A stretch of 64,000 nucleotides of DNA from assembly GCF_001995215.1 (NCBI RefSeq), contig NZ_MUXN01000028.1, forward strand, positions 243,485 to 307,484, read 5' to 3'. This document shows, piece by piece, positions 1 through 8,324 of the stretch. Within the stretch, counting starts at the first letter, position 1. Every line of letters begins with the position of its first letter. This DNA comes from Amycolatopsis azurea DSM 43854 (GTDB lineage Bacteria; Actinomycetota; Actinomycetes; Mycobacteriales; Pseudonocardiaceae). The translations under genes and the position numbers were made by a program. The notes beneath the pieces are model-generated. The model ran no database searches and was not told where the DNA came from. It saw only the letters and a list, made by a program, of their open reading frames with translations.

Positions 1-1
1 G

Positions 2-286
2 CGGACGGTCGACAAGGCCTCCGCGCTCGACGCGATCGCCGAAGCCCTGTCCTTCCCCGACTACTTCGGGAAGAACCTCGACGCGCTCTACGACTGCCTC
101 ACCGACCTGTCCTGGCTCCCGGCGGGGGAGCACGTGCTGATCTGGTCCGGTTCCTCGGTGCTCAAGGACCGCGACCCGAAGGCCTACCTGGCTGTCCGGA
201 GCGTGCTTTCGGACGCGCAGCGGGCGCTGGGTCCGTCCGGGGATCGGACGGACTCCCGGCGCCTCACCGTCGTCCTGCCTGATTAG
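2..286 (+). CDS. barstar-family protein (5' truncated by window edge)
   Basis: Open frame from the first bases of the window to TAG at 284-286; the start lies outside. The 94 visible residues include SFPDYFGKNLDALYDCLTDL, the barstar signature in which a helix follows the F-x-x-Y-F-G-x-N-x-D-A-L motif. Barstar-type proteins are small cytoplasmic inhibitors that bind and block barnase-like ribonucleases. A partner ribonuclease, if any, would lie upstream and cannot be seen. The gene converges on the crotonase gene with only 8 bases between the stops. The family call is firm; the actual partner is unknown. Confidence 0.8.
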   Translation, partial: RTVDKASALDAIAEALSFPDYFGKNLDALYDCLTDLSWLPAGEHVLIWSGSSVLKDRDPKAYLAVRSVLSDAQRALGPSGDRTDSRRLTVVLPD

Positions 287-294
287 GCCGTGTC

Positions 295-1068
295 CTAGTC
301 CTCGGGGACCCAGTTCGGCTTGCGCTTCTGCGCGAAAGCCGTGATGCCCTCCTGGCCCTCTTCGCTCGCGAAGAACCCGGCGGACAGCTTGTTCATAGCC
401 TCGAAGCCTTCGCCGGGTGTCGCAGGGCGGGGCTTGCTGAGCAGGTCCTTCGTCGCCGCGAGCGCTTTCGGGCCGCCGAGGGCGAGCGCCTTGACGTAGC
501 GGGCGACCTCGCCGTCGAGCTCGTCGGCGGAGACGGACGAGTTCAGCAGGCCGATCTCGACGGCGCGCTTCGCGTCGAAGGTGTCGCCGGTCAGGAACAG
601 CTCGTGGGCGGCGCGGGCGTTGAGCCGCGGCAGCACGGTGAGCGAGATGACGGCGGGCACGACGCCGATCCGCACCTCGGAGAAGGCGAAGGTCGCTTCG
701 TGCACGGCGACGGCGATGTCGGTCGCGGCCACCATGCCGATGCCGCCCGCCCGCGCGGGGCCCGCCAGCTTCGCCACGACAGGCTTGGGGCTGGTCCACA
801 GCTGTTCGAGGATCTTCGGGAACTCGTTGACGCCCTGGTCGCCCGCACCGGCGCCGCGGGCCTCCTTGAGATCCATGCCCGCACAGAACACCGGCCCGGT
901 GTGGGTGAGCACGATGACCCGTACCGCGTCGTCGGTCTGCGCCTTGTCCAGCGACTCGCTCAGTTCACGCCGCAGCTGGGCGGAGAGCGCGTTGCGGTTG
1001 TGCGGGGAGTCCAAGGTGATCGTGGCGGTGCCGCCCACCACGTCGTAGTGCACCAGTTCGTCAGCCAT
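295..1068 (-). CDS. enoyl-CoA hydratase/isomerase family protein
   Basis: 257 residues, normal length for a crotonase-fold enzyme. The oxyanion-hole segments are visible as FCAGMDLKEA and AGGIGMVAATDIAVA, followed by FSEVRIGVVPAVIS, where the catalytic glutamate of hydratases normally lies. Family members hydrate or isomerise acyl-CoA thioesters in the cytoplasm, typically in fatty-acid or amino-acid breakdown. The chosen ATG (MADELVHYDV) fits the family better than the frame start five codons upstream, which adds an atypical MRRWG extension. No pathway partner is adjacent, so the substrate is unknown; EchA-like proteins are numerous in this order. Confidence 0.85.
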   Translation of the reverse strand: MADELVHYDVVGGTATITLDSPHNRNALSAQLRRELSESLDKAQTDDAVRVIVLTHTGPVFCAGMDLKEARGAGAGDQGVNEFPKILEQLWTSPKPVVAKLAGPARAGGIGMVAATDIAVAVHEATFAFSEVRIGVVPAVISLTVLPRLNARAAHELFLTGDTFDAKRAVEIGLLNSSVSADELDGEVARYVKALALGGPKALAATKDLLSKPRPATPGEGFEAMNKLSAGFFASEEGQEGITAFAQKRKPNWVPED

Positions 1069-1106
1069 GCCCCACCTTCGCACGGGCGAAGTCGGGCCGG
1101 GCAGTG

Positions 1107-1139
1107 GCCTGCGCCACCATGGCGGGTGGTGGCGCAGGC
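1107..1139 (-). terminator. GC-rich hairpin downstream of the secreted-protein gene
   Basis: GCCTGCGCCACC (1107-1118) pairs perfectly with GGTGGCGCAGGC (1128-1139) around a 9-base loop. It sits just after the stop of the minus-strand secreted-protein gene and before the crotonase start. There is no clear T-run, as is usual in high-GC actinobacteria. Confidence 0.5.
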
Positions 1140-1144
1140 GCTGC

Positions 1145-1768
1145 TCAGCCGATGGTCGTCGTGGTGAAGGTCGGGCTCGGGTTGGGGAAACAGGCCGTCG
1201 GCGCCGAAACGTCGAAGCCAGCGCTGACCACGGCGGTGAACGTCAGGCCCGGGTCGGCGTAGCTGGTGCCGCCCAGCTTCGTCTCGATGGTGCCGGACGA
1301 GCCCGCGGTGAGGTGCGCGGTCACGGTCGGCAGTTCGAACGTCGAGCCGCCCGCGATCGGGCCGGGGAAGCTCAGCGTCGCGACGCTGCCCGAGACGGTG
1401 ATCTTCGGCGGAGTCGAACCGATGCCCGAGCCGCCCGCGAGGTCGGCGCCGACCCAGGTCGAGTTCGCCGGGATCGGGATCTTCAGGGAGAAGTCCTTGA
1501 TGTTCTTGACCTTGTAGCCGCTCACCTCGGCCGGGACGGTGTTGGCCGCCGGGTCGATGACGACGTCGAGCGCGGCACCGGGCGCGACGGTGGCCGGCGC
1601 GGTGACGTCGGCGTCCTGGTTCAGTTTGAGGTACTTGTTGCCGACGAGCGGCGGCTTCGCCTCGCAGTCGAAGACGACGGTCGTCGCGGCCGAAGCCGGG
1701 GCGGCTAGACCGGCCAGCGAGACGAGCACGGCCGAAGCGCAGACGAGGGCACGGATGGCAGCCTTCAT
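1145..1768 (-). CDS. secreted protein of unknown function
   Basis: 207 residues starting with a clear Sec signal peptide: charged MKAAIR, a hydrophobic core, then ASA before the predicted mature ATTVVFDCEA. The mature part is rich in Thr, Ser, Gly and beta-branched residues with alternating hydrophobic pattern, suggesting an extracellular beta-sandwich. One Cys near each end of the mature chain could form a disulfide. There is no membrane segment or sorting motif after the signal. It is monocistronic, with a hairpin downstream and about 195 bases upstream that contain its promoter but nothing else recognisable. I do not recognise the family with confidence. Confidence 0.7.
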   Translation of the reverse strand: MKAAIRALVCASAVLVSLAGLAAPASAATTVVFDCEAKPPLVGNKYLKLNQDADVTAPATVAPGAALDVVIDPAANTVPAEVSGYKVKNIKDFSLKIPIPANSTWVGADLAGGSGIGSTPPKITVSGSVATLSFPGPIAGGSTFELPTVTAHLTAGSSGTIETKLGGTSYADPGLTFTAVVSAGFDVSAPTACFPNPSPTFTTTTIG

Positions 1769-1963
1769 GTTCCACCTACCAGGGGGTTCGATGGGGGAGA
1801 AAGGGAGCTGCGCAGCGTTTAGAGAGTTACCGGCAAGTTAAGTAACTCGTCAAGAAATCTCCGTTCCCATACGCGGGGCGTCACGGAACTGGGAATGAGA
1901 TCCACCGATGATCGGCATCAAGTGTCCGAACGGGACAGGCCGTGCTACTCAGTCGATGAATGA

Positions 1964-2725
1964 TCAGGCGGCGAGCCGGGCCGCCGCGACGTCGTAGCGT
2001 TCCAGGACGAGCCCGGCGATCCGCGGATCCGGTCCGAGCGGCCCGGCGACGATCACCGACGGGTCGGCTTCGCGGGCCAGGCGTGCGATCCGGTCCGGCA
2101 GCAGCCCCGGCGCGAGGAACCAGCCAGCGACCGCGAGCCGCTGAGCGCCGTTGAGCCGCAACCGCGCGATCGCGGCGGGCACGTCCGGCTGCGCGGCGCT
2201 GGCGAAGGCCGGTGTCGCGAGCAGTCCGCGACGCAGGTGCCAGCGGGTGGTGATCCCGGCGACCGCGTCGTTCGCCGCGACGTTCGACGAGCCGACCCCG
2301 GCGAGCAGGACACCCAGGCTGGGATCGTCGAGGTCGGCGCCCGCCTCGGTGAGCCGGTCCAGCGCGACCGTCTCGATGAGCGGGTCGATGCCCAGCACCC
2401 CGGAAACCCGCACGTCGAGGCCGGGACAGTCCGCGGTCACCTCGGCGACGAGCGCGGGCAGGTCGACCCGGGCGTGGTACGCGACGCCGAGCAGCAGCGG
2501 TACCACGACGACCTCGCGATGTCCCTCGGCGTACAGCCCGCGCAAGGCATCGGTCAGCAACGGTTCCGAAAGGTCCAGGAAGGACTCGCGGATGTCGAGA
2601 CCCGGTGCCAGCCCGCGGGAGACGTCGAGCAGGGCGCGGATGGTCGCGGCGGACCGCGGATCGCGGCTGCCGTGGGCGACGGCGACCAGTGGCGGAGTGG
2701 AGCTTGGGGTCTGGCGTGGGGTCAT
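1964..2725 (-). CDS. sirohydrochlorin ferrochelatase (CbiX/SirB type)
   Basis: 253 residues with two CbiX-like halves. The N-terminal half begins LVAVAHGSRDPRSA, the H-G-S motif carrying the metal-site histidine of class II chelatases. Such enzymes insert Fe2+ into sirohydrochlorin to give siroheme, the cofactor of the sulfite reductase at the start of this operon. The ATG overlaps the cysN stop as ATGA (2722-2725), so translation is probably coupled. As the last gene of the sulfate-assimilation operon it supplies the reductase cofactor; a cobalt-chelatase role is less likely in this context. Confidence 0.88.
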   Translation of the reverse strand: MTPRQTPSSTPPLVAVAHGSRDPRSAATIRALLDVSRGLAPGLDIRESFLDLSEPLLTDALRGLYAEGHREVVVVPLLLGVAYHARVDLPALVAEVTADCPGLDVRVSGVLGIDPLIETVALDRLTEAGADLDDPSLGVLLAGVGSSNVAANDAVAGITTRWHLRRGLLATPAFASAAQPDVPAAIARLRLNGAQRLAVAGWFLAPGLLPDRIARLAREADPSVIVAGPLGPDPRIAGLVLERYDVAAARLAA

Positions 2726-3984
2726 GCGAACCTTTCGCCGACGAGTCCGGCGGCGAGGGTGTCGCCGTCCTTCGGGTCGATGACCAGGAACGCGCCCGTC
2801 CGCGGGCTGACGCCGTAGTCGTCCACGCCGATCTCTTCGGCCAGCCTCAACGTCGCCCTGCCGATGTCGTTGAGCTCCAAGGTAGCCGGATCGTCCACAC
2901 TGGACAACGTCTGCTCGTCGAACCGGGCGTGGAGCTCGCCGACCAGTGCCTGCACCGTGCGTGTGCCGTGCTTCACCAGCACCCGCGCGCCCGGTTTGAG
3001 CGCCTTGGCCGAGAGCCAGCACAGGGTCGCGGTGATCTCGTCGGTCACCGTCGGCTGCCGGTCGGCGGCGGCGATCAGGTCGCCCCGCGAGATGTCGAGG
3101 TCGTCCGCGAGCAACAGGGTCACCGAAGTGCCCGCGCCGGCTTCGGCGAGCGGCCCGTCGGCGGTGTCGATGCCCTCGACCCGGCTGCGGAGGCCTTGCG
3201 GGAGCACGACGATCTCGTCGCCCGGCCGGACGGTGCCCGCCGCGATCTGCCCCGCGTACCCGCGGTAGTCGGGGTGGTCGGCCGTGCGCGGCCGGATCAC
3301 GTACTGCACCGGGAACCGGAACGCCGAATCGTGCGGATCCGGCGCCACGGGCACGGTTTCCAGATGCTCCAGCAGGGTCGGGCCGGAGTACCACGGGGTC
3401 TTGTCCGACTTCTCCGCCACGTTGTCGCCCACCAGCGCGGAAACCGGCACCGCGAGCACGGAACCCCGTTCGTAGCCGAGGGACGCGGCGTGCTCGGCGA
3501 ACTCCTCGGCGATCACGGTGAACGTCGCCTCGTCGTAGCCGACGAGGTCGATCTTGTTCACCGCCAGCACCAGGTTCGGGACGCCCAGCAGGGCGAGCAC
3601 CGCGGCGTGGCGGCGGGTCTGCTCGATGACGCCCTTGCGCGCGTCGACCAGCAGCACGGCCAGTTGCGCGGTGGACGCCCCGGTCACCGTGTTCCGCGTG
3701 TACTGCACGTGCCCGGGGGTGTCCGCGAGCACGAAACTGCGCTTCGGCGTCGCGAAATACCGGTATGCCACGTCGATCGTGATGCCCTGCTCGCGTTCCG
3801 AGCGCAGGCCGTCCACGAGCAGCGAGAGGTCCGGAGTGGACAGTCCTTTGTCGACACTGGCGCGGGTGACCGCGTCCAGTTGGTCGGCGAGGACGGACTT
3901 GGTGTCGTACAGGAGGCGCCCGACCAGGGTCGACTTCCCGTCGTCCACACTGCCCGCGGTCGCGAGCCTGAGGAGGCTGGACAT
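2722..3984 (-). CDS. cysN: sulfate adenylyltransferase subunit 1 (GTPase)
   Basis: 420-residue GTPase subunit of ATP sulfurylase. The G1 loop GSVDDGKS is at residues 11-18, G3 DTPGH at 88-92 and G4 NKID at 143-146, followed by EF-Tu-like beta-barrel domains. With CysD it couples GTP hydrolysis to formation of adenosine phosphosulfate (APS) from ATP and sulfate. There is no C-terminal APS kinase (CysC) domain, so the length matches CysN alone. This agrees with the neighbouring reductase acting on APS directly. Its ATG overlaps the cysD stop by one base (TGATG). Confidence 0.96.
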   Translation of the reverse strand: MSSLLRLATAGSVDDGKSTLVGRLLYDTKSVLADQLDAVTRASVDKGLSTPDLSLLVDGLRSEREQGITIDVAYRYFATPKRSFVLADTPGHVQYTRNTVTGASTAQLAVLLVDARKGVIEQTRRHAAVLALLGVPNLVLAVNKIDLVGYDEATFTVIAEEFAEHAASLGYERGSVLAVPVSALVGDNVAEKSDKTPWYSGPTLLEHLETVPVAPDPHDSAFRFPVQYVIRPRTADHPDYRGYAGQIAAGTVRPGDEIVVLPQGLRSRVEGIDTADGPLAEAGAGTSVTLLLADDLDISRGDLIAAADRQPTVTDEITATLCWLSAKALKPGARVLVKHGTRTVQALVGELHARFDEQTLSSVDDPATLELNDIGRATLRLAEEIGVDDYGVSPRTGAFLVIDPKDGDTLAAGLVGERFA

Positions 3985-4904
3985 CAGAAGTACCCTTCCC
4001 GCTTGCGGTCTTCCATCGCGGCTTCCGACATCCGGTCGTCGGCGCGGGTGGCGCCGCGTTCGGTGAGCCGGGAGGCCGAAACCTCGGCGATGACCTCGTC
4101 CACCGTGGCGGCGGTCGATTCGATGGCGCCCGTGCACGAGCCGTCGCCGACGGTCCGGTAGCGCACGGTCAGTTCTTGGACGACCTCGTCCGGCCGCGGC
4201 CCGCCCCACGGGCCCTCGGCCAACCACATGCCATCGCGCTGGTAGACCTCGCGCCGGTGCGCGTAGTAGATCGACGGCAGTTCGACCTTCTCCCGCGCGA
4301 TGTAGTTCCAGACGTCCGCCTCGGTCCAGTTGGACAGCGGGAAGACGCGGACCTGCTCGCCGGGGCGGTGCCTGCCGTTGTACAGGTTCCACAGTTCGGG
4401 GCGCTGCCGCCGCGGCTCCCACTGACCGAAAGCGTTGCGCAGGCTGAAGATCCGTTCCTTGGCGCGGGCACGTTCCTCGTCGCGGCGTCCGCCGCCGAAG
4501 ACGGCGTCGAACTTGTTCTCGGCGATCGTGTCGAGCAGCGGCGTGGTCTGCAGCGGGTTGCGCATCCCGTCGGCGCGCTCTTCGAGCCTGCCGTCGTCGA
4601 TCCAGTCCTGGACCTTCGCCACGACCAGCCGGAGCCCGTGCTGCTCGACCACGCGGTCGCGGAAGTCGATGACCTCGTCGAAGTTGTGCCCGGTGTCCAC
4701 GTGCAGCAACGGGAACGGCACCGGGGCGGGCCAGAAAGCCTTGATCGCCAGGTGCAGCAGGAGCGTCGAGTCCTTGCCGCCGGAGAACAGGATCACCGGC
4801 CGGTCGAACTCACCCGCCACCTCGCGGAAGATGTGGATGGCCTCGGATTCCAATGCCGCCAGGTTGTCGGTGGCGGCGTCAGTGGCCGGTTCGAGCGTGG
4901 TCAT
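3984..4904 (-). CDS. cysD: sulfate adenylyltransferase subunit 2
   Basis: 306 residues, the usual length for CysD. The PP-loop SGGKDS lies at residues 41-46 after VILF, and the C-terminus carries the typical ERGATRADDR and KREGYF ending. It is the catalytic half of ATP sulfurylase, adenylylating sulfate in the cytoplasm. The start at 4904 gives the family-typical N-terminus. It lies 11 bases after the cysH stop and overlaps cysN, placing it inside one transcript with the reductases. Confidence 0.96.
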   Translation of the reverse strand: MTTLEPATDAATDNLAALESEAIHIFREVAGEFDRPVILFSGGKDSTLLLHLAIKAFWPAPVPFPLLHVDTGHNFDEVIDFRDRVVEQHGLRLVVAKVQDWIDDGRLEERADGMRNPLQTTPLLDTIAENKFDAVFGGGRRDEERARAKERIFSLRNAFGQWEPRRQRPELWNLYNGRHRPGEQVRVFPLSNWTEADVWNYIAREKVELPSIYYAHRREVYQRDGMWLAEGPWGGPRPDEVVQELTVRYRTVGDGSCTGAIESTAATVDEVIAEVSASRLTERGATRADDRMSEAAMEDRKREGYF

Positions 4905-4915
4905 TTCGTCCCTTC

Positions 4916-5611
4916 TCACCCGTGCAGGCCGCATTCGGTCTTCCCCTGCCCGGCCCAGCGGCCGCTGCGCGGGTCCTGACCCGGTGCGACCTTCGCGGTG
5001 CACGGCGCACAGCCGATCGACAGATAACCGATGGACACCAACGGGTTCTCGAGGATCCCGTGTTCGCTGATGTAGCCGTTGAACTCGTCGTCCGACCAGG
5101 GGGCGATCGGGTTGATCTTCACCAGCCCGTTGCGGTCGTCCCAGGTGATGATCGGGGTGTCCGCCCGGGTCGGCGCGTCGACGCGGCGGACGCCGGTCAC
5201 CCACGCCGAGTACTTGGCGAGTGTGTTCCGCAGCGGCACGACCTTGCGGAGGTGGCAGCACTGGTTCGGGTCGCGCTCGTGCAGTTTCGGGCCGTACTCC
5301 GCGTCCTGTTCGGCGACGCTCTGCGCGGCCTCGGCGTTGACGATCCGCACGCCGGGATAGACCGCCTGCACCGCGTCACGGGTGCCGATGGTCTCCGGGA
5401 AGTGATAGCCGGTCTGCAGGAACAGCACGTCGACGTCGGGTTTGACCTGGGTCGCCAGATCGATGAGGACGGCGTCCTGCATGTTCGACGCGACGATGAA
5501 GTCGTCGCCGAACGTCTCCGCGGTCCAGCGCAGGGCCTCGGTCGCGGTCGCCTCCGCGAGCTCTTTCGAGGCTCGTTCGGCGAGGGTCTTGTAGTCGGCA
5601 GTGGCGGTCAT
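4916..5611 (-). CDS. cysH: adenylyl-sulfate (APS) reductase
   Basis: 231 residues. The [4Fe-4S] ligands of APS-specific reductases are all present: Cys118-Cys119 in QCCHLRK and Cys201/Cys204 in CAPC. The redox-active Cys227 sits in the C-terminal KTECGLH motif. PAPS-specific enzymes lack the CC...CxxC cluster, so this one should reduce APS to sulfite using thioredoxin. That fits the absence of an APS kinase in the operon. The ATG at 5611 overlaps the stop of the upstream 50-aa gene; the frame's longer start would run inside that gene. Confidence 0.95.
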   Translation of the reverse strand: MTATADYKTLAERASKELAEATATEALRWTAETFGDDFIVASNMQDAVLIDLATQVKPDVDVLFLQTGYHFPETIGTRDAVQAVYPGVRIVNAEAAQSVAEQDAEYGPKLHERDPNQCCHLRKVVPLRNTLAKYSAWVTGVRRVDAPTRADTPIITWDDRNGLVKINPIAPWSDDEFNGYISEHGILENPLVSIGYLSIGCAPCTAKVAPGQDPRSGRWAGQGKTECGLHG

Positions 5612-5760
5612 CCTGGTGACACCTCCGGGAAGGACAGTCCGAGGAACTTCACGGTGAAGACCCGGCGGCAGCCCGAGCACAGCCAGGAGCCGCCCTCCTC
5701 GGGACGCAGGTCTTCATCGCCACAGAAAGGGCAGTAGTACGGCGTCGCCCGCTCGGTCAT
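5608..5760 (-). CDS. 50-aa zinc-ribbon-like protein between sir and cysH
   Basis: A tiny gene with start and stop both embedded in neighbour overlaps: ATGA with the sir stop (5757-5760) and ATGA with the cysH start (5608-5611). The product has two CxxC pairs, YYCPFCGDEDLRP and WLCSGCRRVF, spaced like a rubredoxin or zinc ribbon, then a short hydrophobic C-terminal tail. Small genes of this kind occur between sulfite reductase and cysH in other actinobacteria as far as I recall. A role as metal-binding accessory or electron carrier to the reductases is inference only. Confidence 0.85.
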   Translation of the reverse strand: MTERATPYYCPFCGDEDLRPEEGGSWLCSGCRRVFTVKFLGLSFPEVSPG

Positions 5761-7451
5761 TGCAAGAGGCCTTCGTCGGCGCGCAGGACCCACTGGGCGA
5801 ACCGCTCGCCGGATTCGCGGCCGGCGACGTACGCCCGCACGACCCGTTCGACGTACGCGGTCAGCTCCGACGCGGTCACCTTGTGCCCGCGCAGTTTCCG
5901 GCCGAACCCGGCGTCCAGGCCGAGGCCGCCGCCGAGGTGCACCTGGAAGCCTTCGACCTGGTTGCCGTCGTCGTCGGTGACGATCTGGCCCTTGAGCCCG
6001 ATGTCGGCGGTCTGGACGCGGGCGCAGGAGTTCGGGCAGCCGTTGAGGTGCACGGTGACCGGGTTCTCGATCTCGGCCTGGATGTCGGCGAGGCGCTTTT
6101 CCAGGTCGGTGACCAGTTCGATCGCGCGCGCCTTCGTCTCGACGATCGCGAGTTTGCAGAACTCCAGGCCGGTGCAGGCCATCACCCCGCGCCGCCACGG
6201 CGACGGCTCGGTCTGCAGGCCCAGGTCGGCCAGTTCGGTCTTCAGCCCGCTCACCTCGGCCTCGGGGACGTCGAGGACCACGAGTTTCTGGTGCGGGGTC
6301 AGGCGGACCCGGTTCGACCCGGCCCGCTCGGCGGCCTTGGCGACCGCCAGCAGGGTGGCCCCGGAGACGCGACCGGCGACCGGGGCGGCGCCGACGTAGA
6401 ACTTGCCGTCGATCTGCGGGTGCACGCCCACGTGGTCGATCTGGGTCGCGGGCACCTCGGGCGCGGGGCCGTCGGTCAGCTTGCGCTTGAGGTACTCGTC
6501 TTCCAGCACCTGGCGGAACTTCTCGGCACCCCAGTCCTTCACCAGGAACTTGATCCGGGCGCGGGCGCGAAGCCGGCGGTAGCCGTAGTCACGGAAGACG
6601 CTGATCACGCCTTCCCAGACGTCCGGGACCTCGTCGAGCGGGACCCAGGCGCCGAGGCGCTGCCCGATCATCGGGTTGGTGGACAGCCCACCGCCGACCC
6701 AGAGGTCGAAGCCGGGGCCGTGTTCGGGGTGGTTCACGCCGACGAAGGCGATGTCGTTGATCTCGTGCGCGACGTCCTGCTGTCCGGAGACCGCGGTCTT
6801 GAACTTGCGTGGCAGGTTCGAGTAGCGCGGGTCGCCGATGTAGCGGCGCTTGATCTCGTCGATCGCGGGCGTGCCGTCGATGATCTCGTCGGCGGAGATG
6901 CCGGCGACGGGGGAGCCGAGGATGACGCGCGGGCTGTCGCCGCACGCCTCCAATGTGGTCATCCCGGCCTTCTCCAGCTTCGCCCAGATCGTCGGGACGT
7001 CCTCGATCTGGATCCAGTGGTACTGGATGTTCTGCCGGTCGGTGATGTCGGCGGTGTCGCGCGCGTGGGTCTGGGAGATCTCGGCGAGCACGGCGAGCTG
7101 CTCGGTGGTCAGCGCGCCGCCGTCGAGCCGGACCCGCAGCATGAAGTAGCGGTCGTCGAGCTCTTCGGGCTCCAGCGTCGCGGTGCGGCCGCCGTCGATC
7201 CCGGGCTTGCGCTGGGTGTAGAGGCCGAACCAGCGGAACCGGCCCCGGAGGTCACCGGGGTCGATCGAGTCGAACCCGCCGCGGGCGTAGATGTTCTCGA
7301 TCCGCGCCCGGACGTTGAGCGGGTTGTCATCCTTCTTGGACCGCTCGTTGGGGTTGAGCGGTTCGCGGTAGCCCAGTGCCCACTGTCCCTCGCCTCGTTT
7401 CTGTTTGACCCGGGGCGTGCGGGCAGGGGTCTCGCGCGTGGGCGACGACAT
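5757..7451 (-). CDS. ferredoxin-dependent sulfite reductase (NirA/SirA type)
   Basis: 564-residue siroheme/[4Fe-4S] reductase. Cluster ligands are Cys426 and Cys432 (ACTGLEFC) and Cys472 and Cys476 (GCPNSC). Tyr78 (GLYTQRK) and Cys170 (EACGDSPR) stand exactly where the Tyr-Cys crosslink is found in M. tuberculosis NirA, with a uniform nine-residue offset for all six positions. It should reduce sulfite to sulfide by six electrons from ferredoxin in the cytoplasm. It is the first large gene of the operon; GGAGGA precedes the ATG. A short leader ORF lies just upstream and probably controls expression. A nitrite-reductase role is unlikely given the sulfate genes. Confidence 0.95.
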   Translation of the reverse strand: MSSPTRETPARTPRVKQKRGEGQWALGYREPLNPNERSKKDDNPLNVRARIENIYARGGFDSIDPGDLRGRFRWFGLYTQRKPGIDGGRTATLEPEELDDRYFMLRVRLDGGALTTEQLAVLAEISQTHARDTADITDRQNIQYHWIQIEDVPTIWAKLEKAGMTTLEACGDSPRVILGSPVAGISADEIIDGTPAIDEIKRRYIGDPRYSNLPRKFKTAVSGQQDVAHEINDIAFVGVNHPEHGPGFDLWVGGGLSTNPMIGQRLGAWVPLDEVPDVWEGVISVFRDYGYRRLRARARIKFLVKDWGAEKFRQVLEDEYLKRKLTDGPAPEVPATQIDHVGVHPQIDGKFYVGAAPVAGRVSGATLLAVAKAAERAGSNRVRLTPHQKLVVLDVPEAEVSGLKTELADLGLQTEPSPWRRGVMACTGLEFCKLAIVETKARAIELVTDLEKRLADIQAEIENPVTVHLNGCPNSCARVQTADIGLKGQIVTDDDGNQVEGFQVHLGGGLGLDAGFGRKLRGHKVTASELTAYVERVVRAYVAGRESGERFAQWVLRADEGLLQ

Positions 7452-7487
7452 GGGAATCCTCCGGCTGATCGTGGTGGTGGCGGGGAG

Positions 7488-7574
7488 TCAGCGGTTCGTC
7501 GCACAGAGCGCGCTCGCCACGCGACGGAGATCCACGTGGCGGCGGGCCACGAGGGTGATTCCGGCGCGGGTCAT
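7488..7574 (-). CDS. 28-aa leader peptide upstream of the sulfite reductase operon
   Basis: An ATG-to-TGA frame of 28 codons ends 36 bases before the sir start. The peptide contains VARRHVDLRRVASALC followed by ATNR, which closely matches the short putative leader peptides that precede sulfur-metabolism genes in many actinobacteria (conserved R-x-H-V-D-L-x-R and A-L-C near the end). The single Cys codon near the stop is suited to sensing charged tRNA-Cys or ribosome stalling. No strong intrinsic hairpin is visible before sir, so control could be by Rho, by access to the sir ribosome site, or by coupling. Recognition is by motif; the mechanism is inferred. Confidence 0.75.
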   Translation of the reverse strand: MTRAGITLVARRHVDLRRVASALCATNR

Positions 7575-7726
7575 TTCTTCAGCGTGCCACGCGCCCACTA
7601 TGTGGTCTAGGCCGGTCCGAATGCTGGGAACAGGGTCCGAAGTCGACTGTTTCTGCAGGTCAGATGCCTGTTTTGAAGGTCAAGCCCGACTTCGTCGACG
7701 GCACTGTGACGCAGAACGCGCAAGGC

Positions 7727-8299
7727 TCAAGAAGGCAGGACGCGGTCCACGATGACGCGGATGACGTCTTCGTCGGAAACGTCCGCGAGCACCTCCGGGA
7801 GGGTGAGCCGCTCGACGGTGAGCCCGGTCAGCGCGAGGTACATCAGGAGCACCTCGGCGCGCCCGCCCGGCATCCCCGCGGCGACGTGCCAGTCGACGCT
7901 CATGTCGATGCCCTCGCGGACGGTCTTGGTCAACGCGGCCGAAAGATCCGGGCGCCGGGTGGCTTCGAGCCGGAGTTCGAGCAAGGCGAGATAAGGCTCG
8001 CGATGGCCGGTCAGCCGTCCCATGAGTTCGCCGAGCAGGACGCCGACCCGGTCGTGGGACGGGGACTCCGCCTGCGGGTTCGCCATCACCTCGGCCGGTG
8101 CCGACAGTCGTTCCTGCACGCGGACGCCGACCTCGCCGAGCAGCTGGTCCCGGTTGCGGAAGTAGTTGGACGTCGTCCCCGGCGGGACGTCCGCCTCGAC
8201 GTCCACGGCGCGGTAGGTCAGCCCGCGCGCGCCCTCGCGGGCGAGGACGGCGATGGCGGCGTCGGTGAGCGCTGTCCGGCGCTCCGGGTTCTGTCGCAT
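7727..8299 (-). CDS. TetR/AcrR family transcriptional regulator
   Basis: 190 residues. An N-terminal helix-turn-helix (about residues 10-55) shows LTDAAIAVLAREGARGLTYR then PPGTTSNYFRNRDQLL, the classic TetR recognition-helix pattern. The remaining helices form a ligand-binding domain of ordinary length. It is transcribed divergently from a VOC-fold gene 82 bases away, and a dyad with a palindromic core lies between them. It most likely represses that gene and itself in response to a small molecule, which the sequence does not identify. Confidence 0.9.
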   Translation of the reverse strand: MRQNPERRTALTDAAIAVLAREGARGLTYRAVDVEADVPPGTTSNYFRNRDQLLGEVGVRVQERLSAPAEVMANPQAESPSHDRVGVLLGELMGRLTGHREPYLALLELRLEATRRPDLSAALTKTVREGIDMSVDWHVAAGMPGGRAEVLLMYLALTGLTVERLTLPEVLADVSDEDVIRVIVDRVLPS

Positions 8300-8324
8300 C
8301 GGAACATTCTCCTTGCCTTCGTCA

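Noticed and set aside
2722..3984. A CysN-CysC fusion
   Set aside because: The protein ends at 420 residues with no second P-loop, so there is no APS kinase domain.
5760..7610. A 616-codon plus-strand frame opposite sir
   Set aside because: Antisense to a gene with full catalytic motifs; no ribosome site and no recognisable protein features.
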